From DYFT01 sp041695085 (GTDB lineage: Bacteria; Bacteroidota; Ignavibacteria; UBA10030), in assembly GCA_041695085.1 (NCBI GenBank), contig JBGFRO010000018.1:118147-182146 (forward strand): a stretch of DNA of 64,000 nucleotides. The letters run 5' to 3'. The translations under genes and the position numbers were made by a program. Within the stretch, counting starts at the first letter, position 1; every line of letters starts with the position of its first letter. Of the stretch, positions 27,401 to 35,452 are shown one piece after another. The notes below the pieces were generated by a model. That model saw only the letters and a list, made by a program, of their open reading frames with translations, searched no databases and was not told the origin of the DNA.

Positions 27401-28337
27401 TCTCTCCCTTCACATTCACCTGCACGTTCTGGTTAAAGTCCGGCTCATTGCGGCTTTGCCCCAGCGGATTGGCGACGAAGAGATCGGAAGATGTGTTACG
27501 GAATGCTGCGTGAATATCCACTGCGCCGTTAATCTGGAGCCTGATGATATTGGGGCCAAAGATACTAAAGAGTGGATTCTTAGGAACCGGAATTTCAATG
27601 TTGGTAACGGACCCGAACAACTCTCCCAATCCCCGTTTCTTTTCCGCTTCCAACTCGTATTTCATTGCCAGCGCCTCCCAATTCTGTTGAATCGCCTGTT
27701 CGAAGCGAAGTTGCATGTATTCCTCGAGTGAATATTCGAGTGGCACTTTCACATCGGCATTTCCGACGAGTCGGCGAACACGATAGACGAACTTCGATGA
27801 ATCGAGGAAATGTTGTGTCCGCACAAGGGGTGGATCGATCAGATACAAGGGGTGCGTCCGCGTGACAAACGGTTGCACCATGGGGGGGTCGATGCGAACG
27901 TGATGGAAGTGGGCGAGTCGGGCCGACGAATCGCGTGGGAGTGCGCGAATCGAGTCGAGAATACTCTGGGTTGAGCGCGGTTGATCCACGACGGTTGAAG
28001 TTGCCCGCTTACGGAGCAAGGCTCGCGCGCGCCGTGTTTGTGCGCCGGTTTGGAGCTGGCTCGTGTCCTGTCCTGCCGCAGAAAAGAAAGACCAACCAAA
28101 CATCTCCCCCTTGAGCGGCGGAAGCGCAACAGCCTTTTCCGGTGTACTGAGCAGGATCCCAACAAGGAAAAGAAGAACAGAGGGGAAAACGACAACGAGC
28201 AGCGGCGAGCGCACGTCTGTAGGAGACGCAAAGGGGAACGAGGAAAAACTCGGCCGCAGGAGAGGGGAATCCGCAGGGGGATGTCCGTATCGCCCGTCCG
28301 GAGAACGTTCGATGTCCAATTCGCTACCGTGTTTCAC
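21411..28337 (-). CDS. sprA: SprA/Sov giant outer-membrane translocon protein of the type IX secretion system
   Basis: A 2308-residue protein that forms the very large beta-barrel channel of T9SS. Family landmarks include an N-terminal region with PLRVEYSLEEY-like sequence (VPLEYSLEEYMQLRFEQ), repeated GEIGDKLKIDADWNTQRTFEFEN-type strands, EGARRTIPLP, and FDYKTMK-like FSYKTMKMFVHGDKG. Throughout there are alternating beta-strand patterns, ending in INEGGLDVRVAIQP. A hydrophobic export segment lies near residues 44-63. The start is uncertain. The frame opens with a GTG at 28337, contains no ATG before residue 79, and no ribosome binding site is evident; GTG at 28214 or TTG/CTG codons between are alternatives. 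It is followed by porX about 200 bases downstream. Confidence 0.9.
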   Translation of the reverse strand: MKHGSELDIERSPDGRYGHPPADSPLLRPSFSSFPFASPTDVRSPLLVVVFPSVLLFLVGILLSTPEKAVALPPLKGEMFGWSFFSAAGQDTSQLQTGAQTRRARALLRKRATSTVVDQPRSTQSILDSIRALPRDSSARLAHFHHVRIDPPMVQPFVTRTHPLYLIDPPLVRTQHFLDSSKFVYRVRRLVGNADVKVPLEYSLEEYMQLRFEQAIQQNWEALAMKYELEAEKKRGLGELFGSVTNIEIPVPKNPLFSIFGPNIIRLQINGAVDIHAAFRNTSSDLFVANPLGQSRNEPDFNQNVQVNVKGEIGDKLKIDADWNTQRTFEFENQLRVRYTGYEDDVVQSVEAGNVSLQTNSSFIAGNQALFGIKTGFQFGPLKLTTIASQKKGQVRELTVSGGGRPTPFVKRATDYSRDHYFVDTSYIALFDSAYLNIPAKVYPAKQIKEMEVWVTRIGNEDPNERDVVAFMDANRVVNLQSNPAARAADYNNVPGEVEVGRFVRLEPGTDYTFHEYAGYITLNRSLQPEQAIAVAYSIPDPRNPRGIVNIGNFGTKETEKDLKLIMKLVRPQRLGPQFKTAWRMMLKNIYPLGGRGIKQEGFELKMLYEVPGREPQDNVLGFNLIEMFGLDRYGEQPGTPPDGKFDYAVDVTINPSRGELIFPRVEPFREGIRRYFESKGRTIAEADSFIFAEVYDTTFNGASNSPRNRFLIQGTITSSIASTYSIGFNVVEGSVEVIANGQRAQLGADYTVDYISGQVVIRNQALLVPGTNLQIKYEANDLFQLASKSLLGARGELNVGKNSGFGFTIMNLNQQTLSDKVRLGEEPINNTIFGIDGGTAFEMDFLTRALNYLPGVQTNTPSSLSLRGEAAYMLPDPNTRKSPIPQDGGSGIAYIDDFEGARRTIPLPVVYTNWFPASIPEFIPDLDTPLKQTLQEKQEYRAKLDWYNILPSDVLVTDLKPERERLGIVPGENQLTVLNLWFRPNLRAPYNYSMDFENKLWARPRRAWNGIMRLISSTASNLLDENINFIEFWVNIQKSQPTVRLHIDLGIMSEEVIPNNKLDTEDGLDGGFRNGNLSPDEDRGLDGLFDAQERVEFAEFIRKYRQYTDDPSGDNWARPASSSLIAKDFENINGTENNSQSEAGNRFPDSEDLNRNNVLDRTNSYFTYEIPLDTTNPIFVKYRSGGGSAGWYQIRIPIIDTTRSVGTPSFTNVDAIRLWLSGADQEVLIRLAEMNLVGNQWEELVKNDSTFKVSVVNREDNPNYESPVPAARDRTRPDREIYLNEQSLNLVIEGLKDGETRQAIKRFPVRPLDLFSYKTMKMFVHGDKGDKNIANRMQYVDLNNYDLELFFRFGSDSLNYYEYRAPIRPGWDPANEVVVHFSELTAIKLGRDSAGAISPRVPVPNGPDGATYQVRGEPTLTNVRLLVIGVENPYNKGKSIVSGEVWVNELRLTDVDDTPGWAYRFDSQVKFADIASVAVNMTQRDPFFHSLEERFGSRSDDRTWSINANFAFEKLLPTSWAGSSLTFNYSRIEQIQNPKYLPGTDILVNEAVERTRQTLSRRENVRPEDADSVRVQSQTFSISETFTLPSVRMNLPVDHWLVSETINRISLAWSFNRNVRRSPTVTSFNQWQWNARIGYGLQFSEKSYLEPFAPLGDFFLFSPWKGLKVFYLPRAINFSTALTRGQTNEQARNQTTPKPVVRNFAASRSMSFNWQLTDGGFLNLGTDYSLDVQSSLLSLETDQFGNPRSFPAIIGEMFGKSRLIDFGDDLQYGQTIAINPRPVIPPILKLDKILSLSTRYSSRYDWMNNLQAGALGKTAAATANLTLNLDVNVKTLGKEIWSDAPQPVPPEPDTVKRGVSPLEMLDRITRIVIKTPIFDFDKVTISFTQQNRSQNSGVVGRPGFSNVFGRVPFFQSSLPEYGPSLFYQLGMASDPHGDVTVKTKGSFPFITGFTTPGVRAPLGNLADVFAQSNRLSMRTSRPLWEGASVEFNWNVGWSYTLNRTLTTDSLGIPFETNKVVSGDVDRSYLTFPPILFFKFFRTSIEDVQKLYERMRVDPGDTRTPDAKLADAFENGLEAFPLFKNLLGDILPRPNWTIRWEGLEKLPGFNIFAARASFDHSYTSGYKRRWRISPTGEEVTESQQVTYGFSPLIGLNLQFKDFIKGNFGATFRYGITTSYDLQPAAQNIQENDVTDITISANYSRQGFEIPFFGLSLSNDLDISFSYGYSRNSRRLYDMKEVNFRKEGTPMEGSSRTILEPRIRYILSSRVTASIYYKYSKTKPDAGGSKIPGQTINEGGLDVRVAIQP

Positions 28338-28484
28338 GCAACCGTAACCGATCCTATAATACGTCGTTCCGCAACAGCCGAGGGAGCCTGCTCACACAGA
28401 TGGTAGCGAATCGTCCAATTATACTCCGTTCGTTGATACGAAGAATCACACGCTTCATCACTTGCACTTCCGAAGCGCGGCGAA

Positions 28485-28513
28485 AACTTAGCGAAAAGAA
28501 GAGAAAAGGTCAA
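28485..28513 (-). promoter_or_regulatory. Probable promoter of sprA
   Basis: On the minus strand TTGACC (28513-28508) and TAAGTT (28490-28485) are 17 bases apart, about 150 bases upstream of the first possible sprA start. A perfect TATAAT also occurs at 28423-28418, but without a good -35. Either could serve. Confidence 0.5.
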
Positions 28514-28537
28514 GCTGCAGCACCGCCCACAAGCAAA

Positions 28538-31500
28538 TCAGGAACGTTTCTTTTCAATGATATCGCTGATTCGTTTGAGAATGACCTCGGGGACGTACGG
28601 CTTCTGAATGAAATCGATGGCACCGGCCCGGATCATCTCCTCCCGTAGTTTCGGATCGAGATACCCGCTCGCCAGAATTGACTTCACATTCGGATTGATC
28701 TCTTTCATTTTCTGAAAGGCCTCCCACCCACCCAATTTCGGCAATCCCATATCGGATAATACCACCGCGATCTCATGCTGATGCTCGGCATACAACTTCA
28801 CCGCCTCTTCCCCGTCCCGTGCTCGAAACGCGCGAAAGCCATGATCTTCGAGCAAGGTGCTGAGAAGGTCAAGCAACATTTCTTCGTCCTCTACCAAAAG
28901 AACTCCCGGCATTCGATCTCTTGGTCGATGTTCCTTGTCCGGCTCGTTCGAATGTTCTTGGGAATCGAGTGGCAAATAGAGCATCACGTTCGTTCCCTTC
29001 CCAGGTTCGCTTTCCACATCAACACATCCTTTATGCGCTCTTACGGCGCCGTAGACCACGGCAAGACCCAATCCGGTACCTTTTCCGGGTGGCTTCGTCG
29101 TGAAGAACGGTTCGAACATACGCTGCCGCGCGTGTTCATCCATACCGACGCCTGTATCCTTGACAGAGATGCGGACGTACTCTTTCGATTCGAGATTCGG
29201 GAACCGGTGCTCGATGTCGCGCGCATCGACCCGCTCTGTTTCTATCTGCAAAGCGCCATGGTCGCGGCCCGTAGCAAGAATGGCATCCTTGGCGTTCAGA
29301 CAAAGGTTCAGAACTGCTTGCTGGAACTGGTTCTCGTCGGCCCGCACAATTGCATTGGGACAGGTCAGTTTCAACTCAAGCCGGATGGATTTTGGAAGTG
29401 TCTCCTGCAAGAGGGTTGAAAGATCTGTGATGACGGCATTCACGTCGATCGGCATGATCTCCCCTCCCTGTTTCCGTGCGAACGTGAGGAGTTGGCGAAT
29501 GATCGATGCCCCACGCTCCACCGCACGCCGGATCGCCTCGATGTGCTTCGTGCGTTGTTCGGGGGTGGCGTCGGGGTGCTCGATCGCGTTGAGATATCCA
29601 AGGATGATTGAGAGAATGTTGTTGAAATCGTGCGCCATCCCGCCGGCAAGCGTGCCGACACTTTCCATCTTTTGGGCTTGACGGAGTTGTTCCTCCAGCG
29701 CGCGCTGTTCGGTCACATCACGCAGTATCCCCCGGTATGCAACGACCTCTCCCTGTGCATTGCGGACCGCGGTGGTCGTTTCCAGAATGATGATGCTGCG
29801 TCCATCCTTTCGCTTGGATCGTACTTCAAAGTCCTTGATAAATCCTCGCTCAGCCAGAATTCGCATCACATGGTGGCGATCACGCGCATCAACGTACAAA
29901 TCGCGCGCAATGTCGGCCGACAGCAACTCTTCCCTCGACGCGTATCCGAACAACTCCACCCCCGCCTGATTGATGTCGAGAAATCTTCCTTCCGGGGTGC
30001 TGATGAAGATAACGTCCTTCGATTCCTCAAAGAGAGACCGGTACTTCTCTTCCGATTCACGTAGACGTTCGTGAAAGAGCTTCTGCTGCGTAACATCGCG
30101 TTGACTTCCCCAGACCCGCACGAGCTTTCCATGTTCGATGATGCCTACAAAATTGTTCAGGAACACGTGAAGGTTGCCCGCTCGATCTGGTTCCCGAGAC
30201 TCGGCATCGGCGATGCGATAGTTGGACCGGATGAAGGTTCGAAAATAGGCAAGGTTGTTCGGATCATCGCGCACCAAGGTGTCGTTCAGTCTTGCACCAA
30301 TCAGATCGGCGGCGCGTTCATAGCCGTACATTTTTGCCAGGACATCGTTACATTCGGCCAGATAGGCATAACGATAGAAGAGTTCGATCTGCTCGTCCTC
30401 CGGTAGATCGATGGGAATGGGCTTTTCCAGCTCATAGCGCCACATCCCCTCCGTGCTCTGCCGCAGAAACTCCCGATACCGTTCTTCACTTGCTCGAAGC
30501 GCCTCCTGGGCGCGTTTGCGTTCGGTAATATCTTCCACCATACCGAGACCGTAGAGAATCCGGCCTTCCTTGTCCCGAATAACGGAGGCCGTCAGCAATC
30601 CCCACACAATCTCCCCCGTCTTCTTGATGTAGCGCTTCTCGATCTTGTAGCTTCGAATCTTTCCGTTGATCAACTTGATCGCTTGTTGCTGATCTTCATA
30701 TAAGTCATCCGGATGCGTCACGCTGGCAATCGTTTGATCCTTGAGTTCGCTCTCCGCATAACCCAGCATTTGACAGAGTGCGGCATTTGCCCGAATGAGA
30801 GTGAGATCGGTGGAAATGAGCGCCATCCCGATGGGGGCCTCTTCAAACAGCTGTTGAAACTGTTCCATGCTCTGGCGAATCCGCTCTTCCGCCATTACCC
30901 GACTCGTCTCGTCGAGAATATAACCGTGGATCTGGATTAACTCTCCCCGCTTGTCGAACTCACCGCGAATGTTGGAGATGACGTGGATCGGAGTCCCATC
31001 GCGCCGGCGAAGAACTTCAGGAAAGTTTTCCAGCTTTCGCTTTTCGCGAAGAAGCATCAAGTATCGCTCACGATCCGCGCTCCGCTCATAGTAAGAATCG
31101 GCCGATGCGGCAAGGGCCTCTTCAACCGAATCATACCCGAACATTCGCGCGAACGCCGGATTGCACATCAGCAATCTGCCGTCGGGGGTGGAGACGAAGT
31201 TGCCGGAGAGGTTCTCGTCGAAGAACTGCCGATATCGGGCCTCGCTTCTGCGCAGTGACTCTTCGAGTTGTTTCAGATCGGTAATATCGTCAGCGATGAC
31301 GAGCACCGTTTCGACATCTCCGCGCGCATCGAATTCTGGAACGAGTCGGGATCGGTAGAACACCTCTCCCTTCGGCGTCGGAAACTCGAACTCAAGCGTT
31401 TCCGCTTTCTTCGACTTCATCACTCGCCTGAGCGCGCCTGTCCAGTACTCGGTAATCTCTTTCGGAAATCCGAGTTCCTGGTGAGTTTTTCCAATCATCT

Positions 31501-31636
31501 GCTCGGGTGGTAGACCGAGCTTGGCTTCAATAGCGGGATTGACGTAAACGTGTCGCAGCGCCTTGTCAAACCGGATAATGATACTTGGAGCGTGCTCCGC
31601 AATGCTGCGAAAGTCGAACTCCTTGCGTTCAGCCAT
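28538..31636 (-). CDS. Cytosolic multi-PAS hybrid histidine kinase with C-terminal receiver
   Basis: A 1032-residue soluble sensor with no transmembrane helix. Five PAS modules run from the start to about residue 640, each closing in a D-I/V-T motif such as ADDITDLKQ, VEDITERKR, QRDVTQQK and LRDVTEQR. The HisKA segment VGTLAGGMAHDFNNILSIIL is of the GGMAHDFNN type usual for hybrid kinases. The HATPase domain has NAKDAI, KDTGVGMD and GKGTGLGLAVVYG. A receiver follows (LLVEDEEMLLDLL, acceptor in VVLSDMGLP, lysine in FIQKPY). ATG at 31636 is used since upstream in-frame sequence overlaps pdxH. The ligand and output are unknown. Confidence 0.9.
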   Translation of the reverse strand: MAERKEFDFRSIAEHAPSIIIRFDKALRHVYVNPAIEAKLGLPPEQMIGKTHQELGFPKEITEYWTGALRRVMKSKKAETLEFEFPTPKGEVFYRSRLVPEFDARGDVETVLVIADDITDLKQLEESLRRSEARYRQFFDENLSGNFVSTPDGRLLMCNPAFARMFGYDSVEEALAASADSYYERSADRERYLMLLREKRKLENFPEVLRRRDGTPIHVISNIRGEFDKRGELIQIHGYILDETSRVMAEERIRQSMEQFQQLFEEAPIGMALISTDLTLIRANAALCQMLGYAESELKDQTIASVTHPDDLYEDQQQAIKLINGKIRSYKIEKRYIKKTGEIVWGLLTASVIRDKEGRILYGLGMVEDITERKRAQEALRASEERYREFLRQSTEGMWRYELEKPIPIDLPEDEQIELFYRYAYLAECNDVLAKMYGYERAADLIGARLNDTLVRDDPNNLAYFRTFIRSNYRIADAESREPDRAGNLHVFLNNFVGIIEHGKLVRVWGSQRDVTQQKLFHERLRESEEKYRSLFEESKDVIFISTPEGRFLDINQAGVELFGYASREELLSADIARDLYVDARDRHHVMRILAERGFIKDFEVRSKRKDGRSIIILETTTAVRNAQGEVVAYRGILRDVTEQRALEEQLRQAQKMESVGTLAGGMAHDFNNILSIILGYLNAIEHPDATPEQRTKHIEAIRRAVERGASIIRQLLTFARKQGGEIMPIDVNAVITDLSTLLQETLPKSIRLELKLTCPNAIVRADENQFQQAVLNLCLNAKDAILATGRDHGALQIETERVDARDIEHRFPNLESKEYVRISVKDTGVGMDEHARQRMFEPFFTTKPPGKGTGLGLAVVYGAVRAHKGCVDVESEPGKGTNVMLYLPLDSQEHSNEPDKEHRPRDRMPGVLLVEDEEMLLDLLSTLLEDHGFRAFRARDGEEAVKLYAEHQHEIAVVLSDMGLPKLGGWEAFQKMKEINPNVKSILASGYLDPKLREEMIRAGAIDFIQKPYVPEVILKRISDIIEKKRS

Positions 31637-31671
31637 GGAGGGTACGAGCCGGTTGGGATGGTGATGATGAA

Positions 31672-32313
31672 TTAGGGAGAGAGCCGCTCCATCCGCCAGA
31701 GATGATCTTGACGTATGTACGCGATCCGGTCGTGCAAACGGTTCTCTCGACCTTGCCAGAATTCGTACGCGTGCGGAACAACCCGATACCCCCCCCAGAA
31801 GGGGGGAAGAGGAATTTCTTCCCCGGGGTATCGCTGATGAAATTGGTTGAAGCGTTCTTCCAGACTTTTTCGGTCGGGAAGTACTGAACTCTGTCGAGAA
31901 GCCCACGCACCGATGCGGCTCTCCCGCGGACGTGTACGGAAATACGCCTCCGATTCCTGCATACTTGCTTTCTCGACGCGGCCCTCGAGGCGTACTTGTC
32001 GACCCACTTCCGGCCAGTAGAACACAAGCGCTGCGCGAGGATTGAGCGCCAGCTCTTGTGCCTTCCGGCTTTCATAGTTTGTGAAGAACAGGTAGCCGCT
32101 TTCATCAAAACCCTTCAGCAGTACGACTCGGGCCGAAGGGATGCCATCGGGCGTCGAGGTAGCAAGAATCATCGCGTTCGGCTCGAGGATCGTCGAGTTA
32201 AGAATGTCCTCAAACCAGCGTTTGAACTGAACGAGAGGATCCGGATCCATCTCCTCTTCGAGCAATCCGTGGGCAGAGTATTCACGGCGAAGTTCAGCGA
32301 GAGAGAGTTTCAT
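31672..32313 (-). CDS. pdxH: Pyridoxamine 5'-phosphate oxidase
   Basis: A 213-residue FMN-dependent oxidase producing pyridoxal 5'-phosphate from PNP or PMP. It shows the complete family pattern: MKLSLAELRREYSAHGLLE, DPLVQFKRWFEDIL, PNAMILATSTPDGIPSARVVLLKGFDESGYLFFTNYES (read in pieces), AALVFYWPEVGRQVRLEG and RIGAWASRQSS. The C-terminal WGGYRVVPHAYEFWQGRENRLHDR has the substrate arginines, and WRMERLSP is the canonical end. It is divergent from lptF across a 356-base spacer and lies 35 bases upstream of the kinase gene. Confidence 0.97.
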   Translation of the reverse strand: MKLSLAELRREYSAHGLLEEEMDPDPLVQFKRWFEDILNSTILEPNAMILATSTPDGIPSARVVLLKGFDESGYLFFTNYESRKAQELALNPRAALVFYWPEVGRQVRLEGRVEKASMQESEAYFRTRPRESRIGAWASRQSSVLPDRKSLEERFNQFHQRYPGEEIPLPPFWGGYRVVPHAYEFWQGRENRLHDRIAYIRQDHLWRMERLSP

Positions 32314-32459
32314 GTCTATTCAGATCTAAAAAAAATCGAGCATAAGATACGTAACCCGTCCCGCCCATGCAATACAACAAACGAATTGGGTGCAGAGATG
32401 TATCTTTACTGATGTCACGCAAACTGCCTTTTTCGATGTTTTCAGGGTTCCTTCTGGAT

Positions 32460-32609
32460 GTTACTTTCTTTGATGCCAAAGAAAGTAACCAAAGAAAGCT
32501 TTCCGAAATCGTAACGCACGTGAGAGGGCAGCCTCCCCTCAACCCATTGATTTCGGCCTCGGAGAGCACTGCAACTGATTGTCAGGAGTGCACTTTTAGC
32601 CGAAATCAA
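32460..32609. repeat. Structured intergenic element with two perfect inverted repeats
   Basis: The 356-base spacer between pdxH and lptF contains GTTACTTTCTTTG (32460-32472) and its exact complement CAAAGAAAGTAAC (32477-32489) around a 4-base loop, with CAAAGAAAG repeated directly after it. Downstream, TTGATTTCGGC (32547-32557) pairs exactly with GCCGAAATCAA (32599-32609), enclosing a shorter GCACT/AGTGC pair. No coding potential is convincing. Similar TTACTTTCTTT hairpins occur between genes in many bacterial genomes, so this may be a dispersed repeat. Confidence 0.7.
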
Positions 32610-32669
32610 AACGCAGTAGTGAGAGGATGCCGTTGTAATCGCCACGCATTCTCAGTATATTCTTGTCGT

Positions 32670-34031
32670 ATGCTGTTGCTCTGGCGACATATCCTCCGGG
32701 CACATGTTGCCCCCTTCCTCTTCTCCGCCTCTGTTCTCGTTTTCATCTTCCTCCTCCAATTCATCATGCAGAAGTTAGATCAGCTCGCGGGAAAGGGTCT
32801 GAGCGCGGCCGTCATTGCTGAGTTGATCGTGATGAACCTCGCATGGATGGTGGTGTTGGCGGTCCCCATGGCGGTGCTGGTTGCGACGTTGATGGCATTC
32901 GGCAACCTCTCGTCGAACAACGAAATCACGGCCATGCGAGCGAGCGGTATGAGTCTCTATCGCATGATGGCTCCCGTGTTCGTGAGCTCCATCGTGGTCT
33001 GCATCCTGCTGATCGAATTCAACAATAAGGTTTTGCCCGACGCCAATCACCGGGCAAAGATCCTCCTGACCGATATCTATCGGAAGAAGCCGACGTTTAC
33101 GCTGGTGCCGGGTCTGTTTTCCCAGGACATCTCCGGTTACAGTATCCTTGTGCGAAAGACCTTCGAGCATTCGAACGACCTTGAAGGAATTACGATTTTC
33201 GACTATACGAACACGGCCCTCACGACTACGGTCACCGCACAGACAGGGACGATCTCCTTCTCGCCCGACTATCGAAAGCTGATTATGGATTTGCGGGACG
33301 GCGAGATCCATGAGATGAACAACGTAACGCTCGATCAATACCGAAAAATCCGCTTTCAGAAACACCGCATTGCAATGAATGCGGAGGGGTTTGAATTCCA
33401 GCGTTCGCGGGAATCGATGTTTACCCGCGGCGACCGCGAGCTGAGCGCCCGGGCCATGCAGGCCCTTGTTGATAGTCTCCGCGGACTTCAACAAGCGGCT
33501 CGCGCTACCATCGCAAACTCGGTCCGCGACCAGCTCCGTGAAATCTTCCATCTCCAAACCCCCAGCACTTCTCCCCCTCAACTTGATGCGACCTTCTCCG
33601 CACTCACACGCGTAACCGTGATGAGAAACCTGACGGAGAGCGAGTTCAACCGGATCGACTACTTCGAGCGGCAGGTACGGGAGTACTCCGTTGAGATTCA
33701 CAAGAAATACTCGATTCCGTTCGCCAGCATCGTCTTTGTTCTGATTGGCGCTCCGCTCGGTATCATGGCGCGCAGGGGCACGTTCGGCGTCGCCGCCAGT
33801 CTCAGCCTCGGCTTCTTCTTGCTGTACTGGGCGTGCCTGATCGGCGGTGAAAAGCTGGCCGACCGCGGTCTGATCGAACCGTGGTTCGCTATGTGGGTGG
33901 CCAACCTCGTTCTCGGCGCTCTCGGTGTCTACCTCACCCTCCGCACCGCGCGTGAAAGCCTCGTGATCGATTGGTCTCGCCTCCAACGTTTCATCCCGAA
34001 ACACTGGCGCACGGAGGAGGAGACAACATGA
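32670..34031 (+). CDS. lptF: LPS export permease, LptF-type (YjgP/YjgQ family)
   Basis: A 453-residue inner-membrane protein of the lipopolysaccharide ABC exporter. It begins LLLWRHILRAHVAPFLFSASV, with a helix pair before and after the cytoplasmic coupling segment NNEITAMRASGMSLYRMM, which contacts LptB. A periplasmic beta-jellyroll-like region spans roughly 110-330, longer than usual by an inserted helical stretch near 255-300. Three more helices complete the permease fold, the first being SIPFASIVFVLIGAPLGIMARR, the family signature. ATG at 32670 gives the usual N-terminus. It overlaps lptG by 4 bases. No lptB or lptC is in the window. Confidence 0.88.
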   Translation: MLLLWRHILRAHVAPFLFSASVLVFIFLLQFIMQKLDQLAGKGLSAAVIAELIVMNLAWMVVLAVPMAVLVATLMAFGNLSSNNEITAMRASGMSLYRMMAPVFVSSIVVCILLIEFNNKVLPDANHRAKILLTDIYRKKPTFTLVPGLFSQDISGYSILVRKTFEHSNDLEGITIFDYTNTALTTTVTAQTGTISFSPDYRKLIMDLRDGEIHEMNNVTLDQYRKIRFQKHRIAMNAEGFEFQRSRESMFTRGDRELSARAMQALVDSLRGLQQAARATIANSVRDQLREIFHLQTPSTSPPQLDATFSALTRVTVMRNLTESEFNRIDYFERQVREYSVEIHKKYSIPFASIVFVLIGAPLGIMARRGTFGVAASLSLGFFLLYWACLIGGEKLADRGLIEPWFAMWVANLVLGALGVYLTLRTARESLVIDWSRLQRFIPKHWRTEEETT

Positions 34032-35137
34032 GAATTCTCGACCGGTATATTGTTCGCCAATTTCTCGTCACGTTTCTGTTCGGACTCTTCGCATTTCTGA
34101 TCATCTTTCTCGTGATCGACATGATGGAGAAGCTGGACGATTTCATCGATGCGAATGTGCCGACCAAGACCATCACGGAATATTACCTCTCCTTCATGCC
34201 TGAAATTGTCAAGCTGATGACGCCGGTCGCCATGCTTCTTGCCGCGCTGTTCGTCACGGGGCGGCTCTCCAATCAAAACGAGTTGGCTGCAATCAAATCC
34301 AGCGGCGTAAGTCTCTATCGCATTCTCCTCCCTTTTCTCGCCGTCGCCCTCTTCGTCAGCGGCGTCTCGATCTACTTCAACGGATGGCTGGTTCCTTACG
34401 CGAATCAGAAAAAATTCGGCATCGAGCGAGCTCACCTCCAGCGGGCGGGTGAAGGCTCCGGCAGATTTAACATCTTCTTTCAAGAAGACCGAACGAGACT
34501 TGTCTCCATCAGTTATTACGACGTGTATACCAAGACCGCGACAAAGGTGAGCATTCAGGAGTTTTCCGACACAAACCTCACCGTTCTGGTTCGGCGCTAC
34601 GATGCCCAGCAAATGTCGTGGCGCGAACGAGGTGACGATGCCGACACGACTTCAGAAGGATGGGTGTTGCTGGCGGGAGCGTTTCGCGAACTCGAGGCAA
34701 CGAGGGAATCACGGTTGACGCGGTTCGATCAACTGCCCATCGGTATGTTAAAGATCTCGCCGGTGGACATCGAGAAAAAGCAACGGAAACCGGATGAGAT
34801 GGATTATACGGAATTGCGCGACTTCATCGAAAACCAACGCCGTGCAGGACAAGATGTCTCACGTTGGTTGGTGGATTGGCATAGCAAGATCGCATTTCCT
34901 TTCGCCAGCGTGATCGTGGTTCTGTTCGGCGTTCCCTTCGCATCGATCAAACGGAGAAGCGGCGTGGCGATCGAGTTCGGCATCTGTGTGGCGGTGACGT
35001 TTATCTATCTCGCCTTCATGAAAACGAGTCACGTCTTCGGGTATAACGGCGACCTGAATCCCCTCTTCACGGCGTGGCTGGCAAATCTCATCTTCCTGGT
35101 CCTCGGCCTCATCAATCTCGCCCGCGTGCAGAAATAG
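34028..35137 (+). CDS. lptG: LPS export permease, LptG-type (YjgP/YjgQ family)
   Basis: A 369-residue partner of the preceding protein in the Lpt transporter. The start ILDRYIVRQFLVTFLFGLFAF is the common LptG opening. NQNELAAIKSSGVSLYRI is the coupling helix and WHSKIAFPFASVIVVLFGVPFA the conserved helix-5 motif. The periplasmic domain lies between about 110 and 270. The protein ends with NPLFTAWLANLIFLVLG. The ATG at 34028 sits in an ATGA overlap with the lptF stop, so the two subunits are made together. Both together would form the heterodimer that extracts LPS from the inner membrane. Confidence 0.89.
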   Translation: MRILDRYIVRQFLVTFLFGLFAFLIIFLVIDMMEKLDDFIDANVPTKTITEYYLSFMPEIVKLMTPVAMLLAALFVTGRLSNQNELAAIKSSGVSLYRILLPFLAVALFVSGVSIYFNGWLVPYANQKKFGIERAHLQRAGEGSGRFNIFFQEDRTRLVSISYYDVYTKTATKVSIQEFSDTNLTVLVRRYDAQQMSWRERGDDADTTSEGWVLLAGAFRELEATRESRLTRFDQLPIGMLKISPVDIEKKQRKPDEMDYTELRDFIENQRRAGQDVSRWLVDWHSKIAFPFASVIVVLFGVPFASIKRRSGVAIEFGICVAVTFIYLAFMKTSHVFGYNGDLNPLFTAWLANLIFLVLGLINLARVQK

Positions 35138-35396
35138 TCGGCTCATCCACTCGAAAGCATCACGCGCGAGAACTCCACCTCCACACCACCTACGGGAAAG
35201 GGGGCAAGAAGCCATTGCGATCGAGGTCGAACCGCTTGAAATCTTGTCGGACAAGCTACAGTTGGCTCTCGATCGGTATTGCAGACGCCCGGGATTTGGC
35301 CAACGATCTCGATCGCGCTTCGGCTTGAACGGCCCAAGGTGCAATCCCATTGAACGCTCGATCTTGTCAAATGAGAAAGAAGATGCGTGTGGGTGC
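35138..35396. other. Non-coding spacer upstream of the sulfate operon leader
   Basis: These 259 bases follow lptG and precede the promoter of the sulfate operon. Short frames exist on both strands, but none has a ribosome binding site or recognisable protein character. I see no clear terminator for lptG here. Confidence 0.5.
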
Positions 35397-35424
35397 TTGA
35401 TTCCTTCGTGTATTTGGTTAAATT
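35397..35424 (+). promoter_or_regulatory. Probable promoter of the sulfate assimilation operon
   Basis: TTGATT (35397-35402) and TAAATT (35419-35424) are 16 bases apart. Transcription would begin near 35431, leaving about 20 bases before the cysteine-rich leader ORF. Each hexamer matches the sigma70 consensus at four positions. Confidence 0.5.
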
Positions 35425-35452
35425 AGTTGCAGAAACTTTACTGAGTTACAGT

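Noticed and set aside
31637..31906. N-terminal extension of the multi-PAS kinase by 90 codons
   Set aside because: The extension runs through the coding sequence of pdxH, is unlike any PAS or sensor sequence, and an ATG at 31636 starts the first PAS domain properly.
32367..32669. N-terminal extension of LptF by 101 codons
   Set aside because: The extension translates the intergenic inverted-repeat element; LptF proteins begin at the helix that follows ATG 32670.
32775..34004. 409-codon open frame on the minus strand
   Set aside because: It is antisense to lptF, whose motifs, start and coupling to lptG are clear. The antisense product is rich in His/Asp/Glu without any domain.
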